Source: an uncultured Clostridium sp.
GTDB lineage: Bacteria; Bacillota; Clostridia; TANB77; CAG-508
Length of the DNA: 8,864 nucleotides
Reading direction: 5' to 3'
Assembly: GCA_947426875.1 (NCBI GenBank)
Contig: CANEFU010000036.1
Location: forward strand, 1-8,864
Position numbers and translations under genes: made by a program. Under the pieces are notes generated by a model. That model had not been told where the DNA came from and ran no database searches. It saw nothing but the letters and a program-made list of their open reading frames with translations. Shown piece after piece: positions 1 through 6,287 of the stretch (position 1 is its first letter; each line of letters begins with the position of its first letter).

Positions 1-375
1 AAATTGTTTTTTTACGTCTTCTAATTCCTTTTTCTTTGCTACAATTTCAACATTTAGGTCGTTTGCTTGCTTTTCTGCTACCCCTTTTGCTTCACTAACA
101 ATTTGCTCAGCTTGTTGTTGTGCTACTTTCTTCACGTCATCAGCTGTTGTTTGTGCCATTAACAAAGTATTTTGCAATGTTTGTTCAATTGTCTTATAGT
201 GCTCCAAACTTTGTGTTAATTCTTCTAATTTTGCTTTTAATTCTACTACTTCTTTATAATTTTGGCTATAATCTTCTGTCAATTCATCTAAAAAATCATC
301 TACTTCCTCAACACTATATCCATTCATCATTTGTTTTGAAAATTTCTTATTTTCTATATCTAATGGTGTAATCAT
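1..375 (-). CDS. divIVA: DivIVA-family cell-division/polarity protein (C-terminus cut by window edge)
   Basis: DivIVA proteins bind negatively curved membrane at division septa and poles and recruit other division, segregation or cell-wall factors. The 125 visible residues begin MITPLDIENKKFS and continue with GYSVEEVDDFLDEL at about residues 19-32. This is the diagnostic N-terminal lipid-binding domain. A long coiled coil rich in E, K, Q and A follows to the window edge. I chose the start at 375 because an AAGGAAGG ribosome binding site (complement of 386-393) lies 10 nt upstream. An in-frame ATG at 384 would sit only 1 nt from that site, and MITPLDI matches how family members begin. The gene follows sepF after 29 nt, so the two are very likely co-transcribed. 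The tip between Phe12 and Gly19 is unusual (M-M-N instead of the F-R pair of Bacillus subtilis). Family assignment is secure; the length of the C-terminal part is unknown. Confidence 0.93.
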   Translation of the reverse strand, partial: MITPLDIENKKFSKQMMNGYSVEEVDDFLDELTEDYSQNYKEVVELKAKLEELTQSLEHYKTIEQTLQNTLLMAQTTADDVKKVAQQQAEQIVSEAKGVAEKQANDLNVEIVAKKKELEDVKKQF

Positions 376-404
376 TGCATTCATTCCTTCCTTAAATAGA
401 CGGA

Positions 405-887
405 TTAGTTGATTCCGTTATTTTTTAACCATGAAACAGATAGTTTACTTTTCATTTCTTCTCTTGCCATTTCATTGGTAATTTCATAATTTGATGGTGC
501 TACTAAAAAGATTGAGTTTGATACTTTTTGGATATATCCATCTAAAGCATATACTCCACCACTAATAAAGTCTACTATTCTTCTAGCAACATCTTTGTTT
601 ACATATTCTAAATTAACAATTACAGATTTTTTCTCTTTTAAAAAGCTACATATTTCATCTGATTGTTCAAATGTAGTTGGTTGTGATATTACCATCTTAA
701 TAGCATTTGCATTTGCTTGTGGCATAGTTACTACTTTATCTTTATTTCTTCTTCCAAATAATTTTCTATCTTCTACTTCTTCTTCCTCTTCTTCGTAATC
801 ATATATATCTTCTTCTTCGTAGTCCTCTGCCTCTTGTGAATCCATTCCAAATAAATCCCATACTTTGTTCATTAATGCTCCTGACAT
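405..887 (-). CDS. sepF: Cell division protein SepF
   Basis: SepF is a cytoplasmic, membrane-tethered partner of FtsZ that aligns Z-ring filaments. The 160-residue protein is close to the usual family length of about 150. A short amphipathic N-terminal helix (MNKVWDLFGM, residues 6-15) fits the membrane anchor. It is followed by a very acidic linker (residues 17-40, nearly all D, E and Y). The SepF core then spans about residues 52-135, with VVTMPQ, VIVNLEY, the signature RRIVDFISGGVYALDG (102-117) and the final strand SIFLVAPSNYEIT. The Gly-Gly pair at 110-111 lies in the helix-strand region used for dimer contact. An AGGAGGG site 7 nt before the ATG at 887 supports this start, though a second SD/ATG pair exists at 872. 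The gene is preceded by its own promoter and followed by divIVA. The ylmG and ylmH genes usually found between sepF and divIVA in many Firmicutes are absent. Confidence 0.95.
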   Translation of the reverse strand: MSGALMNKVWDLFGMDSQEAEDYEEEDIYDYEEEEEEVEDRKLFGRRNKDKVVTMPQANANAIKMVISQPTTFEQSDEICSFLKEKKSVIVNLEYVNKDVARRIVDFISGGVYALDGYIQKVSNSIFLVAPSNYEITNEMAREEMKSKLSVSWLKNNGIN

Positions 888-901
888 AAAAAAACCCTCC
901 T
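872..901 (-). promoter_or_regulatory. Two tandem ribosome binding site/start pairs at sepF
   Basis: On the minus strand AGGAGGG (complement of 895-901) lies 7 nt before the ATG at 887. A second, in-frame ATG at 872 is preceded by CAGGAGC, with about 5 nt between GGAG and the ATG. The second start would give a protein beginning MNKVWDLFG, which is how many SepF proteins begin. The first site is the stronger by sequence, so I annotate the start at 887, but either or both could be used. Confidence 0.6.
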
Positions 902-930
902 AAAATTACTTCCTTTGTTTTATTTTCTTA

Positions 931-959
931 AGTATCCACTTTTTTTACAATATTGTCAA
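931..959 (-). promoter_or_regulatory. Sigma-A-type promoter for sepF-divIVA
   Basis: Reading the minus strand, a perfect -35 TTGACA (complement of 954-959) is followed by a 17-nt spacer and GATACT (complement of 931-936), which matches four of the six -10 consensus bases and has a TG directly before it. The start point would fall near 925, giving a leader of about 38 nt before the sepF ATG. A perfect 10-bp palindrome, ACAATATTGT at 947-956, overlaps the -35 box and could be an operator. The promoter lies in the 126-nt gap after the HlyD-like gene. No hairpin terminator is visible there, so read-through from upstream may add to sepF expression. Confidence 0.72.
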
Positions 960-985
960 TATTTTTTATGAATGTTATTGAATTT

Positions 986-1015
986 TAATACTTTTGTAAT
1001 ACTTTTGTAATACTT
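986..1015. repeat. 11-bp direct tandem repeat (about 2.7 copies) upstream of the sepF promoter
   Basis: The unit TAATACTTTTG (+ strand) occurs exactly at 986-996 and 997-1007, then as TAATACTT at 1008-1015, where it runs into the stop codon of the HlyD-like gene. The array ends about 27 bp upstream of the sepF -35 box. A period of 11 bp places the copies on nearly the same face of the helix. It may be a protein-binding array, an UP-like A/T tract, or simple slippage in AT-rich DNA. Confidence 0.7.
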
Positions 1016-2264
1016 AATCTAACTTATCTAAATTTGGATTTAATAATATTTCATCATATAGTGATATCTTCTTATATTTTTCTATTTCATCATTTGAAAA
1101 GCCTAATTTTGTCAATTCTTCCGTAGAATAGGACTCTACAATCGAATATTTTTCCCCTTGTTTTTTTACTTTTACCAATATTTTATTTAAATACCCTGCT
1201 CTATTTCTAACCACATAATCCAAATCATTTGCCTTAACAATTGCTTGATTTGGCACTTTTAATCCAGAATCATTCCACCAAATTAAATCAAAAGAAATTT
1301 TTCTGTAATTAATTAATTCTTGTATTTGCTTTTCTATTTTTACTATAATAACAACTTCTTCTTCGTTTTCTTTTATTAAATTAGTTATTTCTGCTGGAAT
1401 TTCTACATTATTTGATAATCGAACTTTTATCCTATCTCCTATTTCTGCCTGTTTTGCTTCTTCTGATGAAGATACTGTCACAATGTAACATGAAAAATTA
1501 TCTATTACTTTTCCACTTTCTTCACTCGTTGCTACTATTTTTCCTGTCTTCAAATCTAAACTTTCTAAATATTCCCTATTCAAGGAGCTAAAATTGTCTG
1601 GTGTTAAAACTTCTTCTAATCCATCTACTTTATAGGACACAATTCCACTCATTGACGCCTTTACATATTCTGCTCCAGAATTCAATTCACTTTCATATTT
1701 TTTTCTTTCTTCTATTAATTGATTTAAATAGGAACCTTTTGGGCTTAAATCTCCTGCAATTTTTGCTTTTTTCGTTACTAGTGCATCAATTTCCTTTTTA
1801 TACTCTGCTAGTTTCGTACTATCTGTTATTTGATTGATATCAGCTACTTTTTCATCAATTTGATTTTCTAATAATTTCATATCTGATGTAAATAAACTCG
1901 TATCATTTACCATAACTTCTTGTATCTTATTGTCTAAATCTTCTATCTTTTTCTTTAACGCTTCTTCATTTGTACTATAATAACGAAATATATTTTCACC
2001 TTTTGCTGCTCTTTCTCCCTCCGCTTTAATTTGCATCATTCCGTTTTTATAATTATTGCCTTTTACTACTTTTTCATTTCTTATGACATACCCTATATCA
2101 ATTTCTTCTTGATATAACTTTCCTTCCTCAATCGTAAATGTATTAGTTGGTTGTTTGATTAATAGATAGATTGTATATAAAACATAAAATAATATCGCTA
2201 CTAAAAAAATATATATCATTATTTTTTTTACCTTTTTATTTTCTTTTTTCAAATTTAATCTCAT
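1014..2264 (-). CDS. HlyD-like membrane-anchored adaptor protein
   Basis: The 416-residue protein has the layout of HlyD/RND-type adaptor (membrane fusion) proteins. It starts with a basic N-terminus and one membrane span at about residues 15-36. A first lipoyl/barrel half follows (about 42-95), then a coiled-coil hairpin (about 97-195, heptad-like with many K and E). The second lipoyl half is VKASMSGIVSYKVDG (201-215), and beta-rich sections lead to SGLKVPNQAIVKAN (333-346), a segment typical of the clostridial group. Most of the protein would lie outside the membrane. Gram-positive members are often encoded near sepF/divIVA, and their role is poorly known; no ABC or RND pump gene is adjacent here. 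The ATG at 2264 has AAAAGG only 1 nt upstream, which is poor. An in-frame ATG at 2219 (residue 16) has AAGG 11 nt upstream and could be the true start. The gene begins 7 nt after the miaA stop, so it is probably in the same operon. Confidence 0.8.
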   Translation of the reverse strand: MRLNLKKENKKVKKIMIYIFLVAILFYVLYTIYLLIKQPTNTFTIEEGKLYQEEIDIGYVIRNEKVVKGNNYKNGMMQIKAEGERAAKGENIFRYYSTNEEALKKKIEDLDNKIQEVMVNDTSLFTSDMKLLENQIDEKVADINQITDSTKLAEYKKEIDALVTKKAKIAGDLSPKGSYLNQLIEERKKYESELNSGAEYVKASMSGIVSYKVDGLEEVLTPDNFSSLNREYLESLDLKTGKIVATSEESGKVIDNFSCYIVTVSSSEEAKQAEIGDRIKVRLSNNVEIPAEITNLIKENEEEVVIIVKIEKQIQELINYRKISFDLIWWNDSGLKVPNQAIVKANDLDYVVRNRAGYLNKILVKVKKQGEKYSIVESYSTEELTKLGFSNDEIEKYKKISLYDEILLNPNLDKLD

Positions 2265-2271
2265 TCCTTTT

Positions 2272-3189
2272 TTATATACTCATATTTTCTATAATAATAT
2301 CCATATTGCTTTGCTTATCTGCTTGTCCATCTAGCCATATTGTTTGCTTATTCTTTCGAAACCATGTCATCTGTCTTTTAGCATATCTTCTTGTTTCCAT
2401 CTTTATTTTTTCTATCATTTCTTCTTTTGTTATGCTTCCCTCTAAATACTCCACTACTTCTTTATAGCCAAGTCCTTGCATAGCAGTTGGAAATTTTTTG
2501 TGTTTTTTTAAAATTTTTCTCACTTCTTCTATCAAGCCTTGTTCTATCATTTGGTCAACTCTTTTGTTAATTCTTTCATATAAAATTTCTCTGTCCCATT
2601 TTAATGCATATACATGATAATCATATTCAACCGGTTTTTTTCTTGATTCAATTTCTTGTTCTGTTTTTGTTTTCCCTGTTGCATGATATATTTCCAATAT
2701 TCTAAGAATCCTTTTTTCGTCGTTTTGACTAATTTTTTGAATTGCCTCAGGGTCAATCTTTTTAGCTTCTTGATATAATGTTTCTAGTCCTTCTTCCTCT
2801 ACTCTTTTTTCTAATTCTTTTCGATATTCCTCATCAAATTCTATATTCGGATATTCTATTTCGTAAATCAAGCTATCTACATATAGACCTGTTCCTCCTA
2901 CTACAATCGGTATTTTTCCTTTTTGTAAAATTTCTTTAATTGCCTTTTTCGCATCTCTTTTGTAGTCTGCTACACTATATCTTTCTTCTGGCGAAACAAA
3001 ATCCAACAAATAATGCTCTATTCCTTGTTTTTCTTCTTCTGTCGGTTTAGCTGTTCCAATATCCATTTCTTGATAAATTTGCATAGAATCACAAGAAACA
3101 ATTTCGCCCTTTATCTTTTTAGCTAATTCAATTGATAAACCTGTTTTTCCAGATGCTGTTGGTCCACAAATCACAATCACTTTTTCCAT
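2272..3189 (-). CDS. miaA: tRNA dimethylallyltransferase MiaA
   Basis: MiaA transfers a dimethylallyl group from DMAPP to N6 of A37 in tRNAs that read codons starting with U, which improves decoding. The 305-residue product has the normal family length. It shows the P-loop GPTASGKT (residues 9-16), the substrate motif DSMQIY (34-39) with the conserved Asp34, and GTAKPT (45-50). VGGTGLY (97-103) carries the conserved Thr100. Further on are QGLGYKEV and the C-terminal RRYAKRQMTWFRKNKQ tract that contacts tRNA. I placed the start at 3189 (MEKVIVICGPTASGKT) because of the strong AGAGGAG site upstream. The reading frame stays open for 40 more codons to 3309, but that part is translated repeat DNA and is not part of the enzyme. 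The gene lies downstream of mutL and a small membrane-protein gene. hfq, its common downstream neighbour, is replaced by the HlyD-like gene. Confidence 0.95.
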   Translation of the reverse strand: MEKVIVICGPTASGKTGLSIELAKKIKGEIVSCDSMQIYQEMDIGTAKPTEEEKQGIEHYLLDFVSPEERYSVADYKRDAKKAIKEILQKGKIPIVVGGTGLYVDSLIYEIEYPNIEFDEEYRKELEKRVEEEGLETLYQEAKKIDPEAIQKISQNDEKRILRILEIYHATGKTKTEQEIESRKKPVEYDYHVYALKWDREILYERINKRVDQMIEQGLIEEVRKILKKHKKFPTAMQGLGYKEVVEYLEGSITKEEMIEKIKMETRRYAKRQMTWFRKNKQTIWLDGQADKQSNMDIIIENMSI

Positions 3190-3198
3190 TTCGTTACT

Positions 3199-3205
3199 CT
3201 CCTCT
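3199..3205 (-). promoter_or_regulatory. Ribosome binding site that fixes the miaA start
   Basis: AGAGGAG on the minus strand lies 9 nt before the ATG at 3189. It decides the start in favour of the short form, whose P-loop begins at residue 9 as is usual for MiaA. The alternative upstream ATG at 3309 lies inside repeat DNA. Confidence 0.8.
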
Positions 3206-3227
3206 TTCTTGTTCTTTTTATTAATAG

Positions 3228-3323
3228 TTGACCAATTTGTGTCTAACTTGCCAAACAAACCCGGAATAGTTGGCAATAAGTTGTCAAATAAACCCGGAAT
3301 GGTTGGCAATTGGCAGTTGGTAA
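3228..3323. repeat. Tandem palindromic repeat block in the miaA leader
   Basis: Two 29-bp copies at 3248-3276 and 3281-3309 are offset by 33 bp and identical at 26 of 29 positions. Copy 1 is bounded by perfect inverted arms, TTGCCAA (3248-3254) and TTGGCAA (3270-3276). Copy 2 has TTGTCAA (3281-3287) and TTGGCAA (3303-3309). Each copy encloses a 15-nt core with the shared CCCGGAAT. Related half-sites extend the block on both sides: TTGACCAA at 3228-3235, TTGGCAG at 3310-3316 and TTGGTAA at 3317-3323. The block fills most of the 137-nt gap between the 142-residue protein gene and miaA. It could be a REP-like dispersed element, an RNA hairpin pair, or a tandem operator. I see no U-tract, so it is not an evident terminator. 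Confidence 0.75.
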
Positions 3324-3326
3324 GTT

Positions 3327-3755
3327 TTATTTCATCGTATGATATATTTTTAAAATTCCTTCTTGTGTGTCCTTCATATAGCCACTTTCAAAAATAAGAC
3401 ATATCATAAATATTATAACTAATAGAACGATTCTCTTTATGAATTGTTCTTTTTCCATTTCGTCTTCGTTTATTTTATCTAATATTTTTCCGATTTGAGG
3501 CATGACAATAATTCCATTGATTCCTGCAAAAATACTAACTAATATGTTTTGTACTTTATTTTGTATTTCTCCATTTGGATAAGTAATTCCTCCTTTTGTC
3601 ATTTGAAATACCATAAATGTTATCCCATACATGATAGCCATTCCGATTAGGATAATAGCCACTTTTTTTGCTTTCTCAATAAAACCTAAGCTTTGCCATG
3701 TCCAAGCGATTACGATAAAATATACAATCATTGCTGTCAAAATGATAAATGCCAT
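3327..3755 (-). CDS. Small four-span membrane protein of unknown function
   Basis: I do not recognise this 142-residue protein. It has four likely membrane segments at about residues 2-19, 31-50, 69-86 and 108-124. A short Gly/Pro-containing loop (about 51-67, MTKGGITYPNGEIQNK) lies between the second and third. A charged stretch (about 88-107, with several E and K) lies between the third and fourth, and a short polar tail ends the protein. No catalytic motif is visible. The start at 3755 is preceded by AAGG 11 nt upstream, within a longer GAGGAAGG tract. The gene starts 32 nt after the mutL stop and reads toward miaA, so it is very likely co-transcribed with both. Being a membrane protein, it is unlikely to act directly in mismatch repair or tRNA modification; the link may be only positional. 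Confidence 0.82.
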   Translation of the reverse strand: MAFIILTAMIVYFIVIAWTWQSLGFIEKAKKVAIILIGMAIMYGITFMVFQMTKGGITYPNGEIQNKVQNILVSIFAGINGIIVMPQIGKILDKINEDEMEKEQFIKRIVLLVIIFMICLIFESGYMKDTQEGILKIYHTMK

Positions 3756-3787
3756 TTTTTCTCATTCCTTCCTCAGTGTCCTTTAAT

Positions 3788-6145
3788 CTATTTTCTAGCA
3801 AACTTTCTCTCAATGTCATATTTAGTCATTTTAATTACAGTTGGTCTTCCATGTGGACAGGTAAATGGATTCGGCAATTCTAACAACTTATCCATTAATG
3901 CTTCTACTTCTTTTTCATCAAGTGCCATATTAGCTTTTACTGCTGCCTTACAAGCTACTGTTGCTATAAATTTTTCTTCCTTTTCCTGTTTAGCGGTTCT
4001 TGCCACTGTATTGATTTCATCAAGTGTTTCTAGAAATAATTCCTTGGTATCTAAGTCAATACATACAGTTGGTGCTCCTGTTAATTTTATCGTATTTTCT
4101 CCAAATTCTTCTAAACTAAATCCCGCTTGTTCAAACATGTCCATATTTTCTTTTGCTATGTCCATTTCTTTATGGGTTAAGGTTATAACATCTGGTAATA
4201 ATAACATTTGAGAATCTTTCGTTTTACTACTATAATAATTTTTCTTCACCTTTTCGTACATAATTCTTTCATGTGCTGCATGCTGGTCTAAGATATACAT
4301 TTCTTTATCAATTTCTAATATGATATAAGTTTTGAATACAATTCCAACAAATTTATAACTTGGCTTTTTAAATTCTTCTGTTTCTTCAAATACAGATATG
4401 TTATCTTTTATCATATCGATTACACTTGTTTTTTGTTGTTCTTGCTTTTCTTCCTCTTTCTCTTCTTTGATTGGCTCTCTTCCAAATAACTTCGCATACA
4501 TTTCATTGAAATCATTCGAAACTACCTGTGGATTGTCTTGCAAATCTTGCATTTTCTGTTTGATTTCTTCAAATTCCTTTTTTATTTCTGGTTCTTCTAT
4601 GTTTTCAATTTTTTCTTCTATTTCTTTTATTGGTTGTTCTTCTTCTGTCTGTTTTTCTTGAATTGCTTCCTCTTTCTTTTCTTCTGCCACTACTATTTTT
4701 TCTTCTGGTTCAACTTTACTTTCTCTTTCTGTATTTTCTGTATCTTCTTTATTTTCTTTCACTTCTGCCTCTTCTTTAATTGGTTCTAATTGATATTCTA
4801 CTTCTGTTTCCTTTAATGTTATTGGTGTGATTTTTTTCTCTTGTAACTCTTGCTCTAGCTTCCCTTTCATTTCTCTTAATTGTTTTAACACATCTGATGT
4901 ATCAATTGGTTCTCCTGTTATTGGGGTGTTTTCTGTTTTATCACTTTTGGCTGTATCTATGCCTTCTAACATAGTATTCGTTTTTATCTTACTTTCTTCT
5001 TCTGTATATTTTTCTATCTTCTTTTCATTTTGTTTTCTAAATCCAAATAATCCGGTATTTTGATTATTCAATTTTTCCTCTTTGGCTTCTTTTATATTTC
5101 TTAATCTTTCTTCGAAGCTTTCTTCTCTTACATTGGTACTTGTATTTGCTACCAATTCACTTTTTAATAAAGTATCTTTTATCGCATGATAAATAGATTG
5201 GAATACTTTGTTTTCTTCTTCAAAACGTACTTCCAATTTTGCTGGATGAACATTAACATCTACTTTAGCCGGATTCATTTTTATATTTAAGATGATAAAT
5301 CCAAATTTTCCTATTGGTATTAATCCTTTATAGGCTTGCTCTGTTGCTGCTGTTAAGGTTTTATCTTTAATATATCTTTTATTAACAAAAAACAATTGAT
5401 TAGAACGGTTTGACCTTGCTATTTCTGGTTTCCCAATCACTCCCAAAATTTCGATATCATCATATCGATAAGATACTTCCATTATTCCATTTGCAACGTC
5501 TTTCCCGTAAATACTATAAATTACGCTTTTTAAATCTCCATTTCCATTTGTTTGAATCACTGTTTTCCCTGTGTTAATTAACTTAATCGCTATGGTTGGA
5601 TTAACCAATGCCATTCTGGTAATAACATCTTCTATATAGCCTGATTCGGTATAATCCTTTTTTAAAAATTTATATCTTACTGGTGTATTAAAAAACAAGT
5701 TTCTTACGGTAATAGAAGTTCCTGTTTGGCATCCTACTTCTTCTTGTTCTAAGACATTTCCTCCTTCTACTACAATTTTATACCCCGTTTCTTGTTCTTT
5801 TGTTTTCGATACCATTTCCACATTACTAATTGCTGCAATACTAGCCAATGCTTCCCCTCGAAATCCCATAGAAGTTACCATATTTAAGTCATTAGCTGTT
5901 CTAATTTTACTAGTAGCATGTCTTTCAAATGCAATTTCTAAATCATCTTGTGCAATTCCTTTTCCATTGTCTGTTACTTTTATGTATGATATTCCTCCAT
6001 TTTTAATCTCTACTGTTATATTAGTAGCTCCTGCATCAATTGAGTTCTCTACCATTTCTTTGATGACAGATGCTGGCCTTTCAATTACCTCTCCTGCTGC
6101 TATTTGGTTTATTGTCAACTCGTCTAATAATACAATATTTCCCAT
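3788..6145 (-). CDS. mutL: DNA mismatch repair endonuclease MutL
   Basis: MutL is activated by MutS at mismatches and, in bacteria without MutH, nicks the new strand itself. The GHKL ATPase is complete: Glu30 and Asn34 in KEMVENSIDAGA, DNGKG at 59-63, GFRGEAL at 94-100, and the NVHPAKLEVRF end of the domain (298-308) with its ATP-contacting Lys303. The C-terminal domain (about 593-785) has the metal-binding nuclease motif DQHAAHERIMYE (620-631) and the ACK motif (731-733). It also has CPHGRP (763-768) and ERKFAR (779-784). QMLLLP (646-651) fits the sliding-clamp-binding motif. At 785 residues it is long; many homologues have 600-650. The excess is an E/K-rich linker at about 332-592. GGAGG lies 13 nt before the ATG, slightly far, but MGNIVLLDELTINQIAAGEV is the family start. 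mutS, the usual upstream partner, is not in the window, and mutL has its own promoter. Confidence 0.97.
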   Translation of the reverse strand: MGNIVLLDELTINQIAAGEVIERPASVIKEMVENSIDAGATNITVEIKNGGISYIKVTDNGKGIAQDDLEIAFERHATSKIRTANDLNMVTSMGFRGEALASIAAISNVEMVSKTKEQETGYKIVVEGGNVLEQEEVGCQTGTSITVRNLFFNTPVRYKFLKKDYTESGYIEDVITRMALVNPTIAIKLINTGKTVIQTNGNGDLKSVIYSIYGKDVANGIMEVSYRYDDIEILGVIGKPEIARSNRSNQLFFVNKRYIKDKTLTAATEQAYKGLIPIGKFGFIILNIKMNPAKVDVNVHPAKLEVRFEEENKVFQSIYHAIKDTLLKSELVANTSTNVREESFEERLRNIKEAKEEKLNNQNTGLFGFRKQNEKKIEKYTEEESKIKTNTMLEGIDTAKSDKTENTPITGEPIDTSDVLKQLREMKGKLEQELQEKKITPITLKETEVEYQLEPIKEEAEVKENKEDTENTERESKVEPEEKIVVAEEKKEEAIQEKQTEEEQPIKEIEEKIENIEEPEIKKEFEEIKQKMQDLQDNPQVVSNDFNEMYAKLFGREPIKEEKEEEKQEQQKTSVIDMIKDNISVFEETEEFKKPSYKFVGIVFKTYIILEIDKEMYILDQHAAHERIMYEKVKKNYYSSKTKDSQMLLLPDVITLTHKEMDIAKENMDMFEQAGFSLEEFGENTIKLTGAPTVCIDLDTKELFLETLDEINTVARTAKQEKEEKFIATVACKAAVKANMALDEKEVEALMDKLLELPNPFTCPHGRPTVIKMTKYDIERKFARK

Positions 6146-6193
6146 TTTTTATATTTTTCCTCCGTTTTCTTTTTACTTGCGTCTTTGGCTCTT

Positions 6194-6223
6194 ATTATAT
6201 CATTAGTTTTTAGATTTTGTATA
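6194..6223 (-). promoter_or_regulatory. Extended -10 sigma-A promoter for mutL
   Basis: On the minus strand, TGATATAAT (complement of 6194-6202) is a perfect -10 box with the TGn extension. TATACA (complement of 6218-6223) lies 18 nt upstream and matches the -35 consensus at four of six positions. The predicted start near 6187 gives a leader of about 40 nt before the mutL ATG. This promoter would serve mutL and probably the genes downstream to the HlyD-like gene. Confidence 0.75.
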
Positions 6224-6256
6224 GTTTTTTATGAAGTTTTTTCATTTTTATTTTGC

Positions 6257-6281
6257 GGATTTAGGGACGGCCCCAAAATCC
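6257..6281. repeat. GC-rich hairpin with GGGACGGCCCC core
   Basis: GGATTT (6257-6262) pairs with AAATCC (6276-6281). An A-A mismatch follows, then GGG (6264-6266) pairs with CCC (6272-6274) around a 5-nt loop. It stands out in otherwise A/T-dominated intergenic DNA just upstream of the mutL promoter. The G-rich core resembles small dispersed palindromes that I recall from clostridial genomes, some linked to Y1-type (IS200/REP) transposases, but that link is inference. There is no U-tract after it in either direction. Confidence 0.6.
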
Positions 6282-6287
6282 TTATTT

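Noticed and set aside
376..384. divIVA start at 384 (MNAMITPLD)
   Set aside because: The ribosome binding site would be 1 nt from this ATG; the ATG at 375 has a 10-nt gap and fits the family.
3282..3287. Perfect TTGACA (minus strand) as a miaA promoter -35 box
   Set aside because: The bases 17 nt downstream are CCGGGT, with no -10 box at usable spacing. The hexamer is part of a repeat arm.
3190..3309. In-frame 40-codon extension of miaA with an 11-residue repeat (PTIPGLF...)
   Set aside because: The repeat residues are the translation of the 33-bp-period DNA repeat. A strong ribosome binding site precedes the ATG at 3189, and the P-loop position then matches the family.
3248..3309. Possible CRISPR fragment
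   Set aside because: There are only two imperfect copies, separated by 4 bp rather than by unique spacers, and no cas genes.
3241..3323. Possible integron attC site, because GTCTAAC at 3241-3247 fits RYYYAAC
   Set aside because: No GTTRRRY partner is present at a suitable distance, and the arms do not follow the attC layout. No integrase or cassette array is visible.
4398..5063. Several open frames on the + strand rich in Phe, Ser and Cys
   Set aside because: They are mirror images of the GAA/AAA-rich MutL linker and lack ribosome binding sites and any recognisable domain. The same applies to the other + strand frames in the window.
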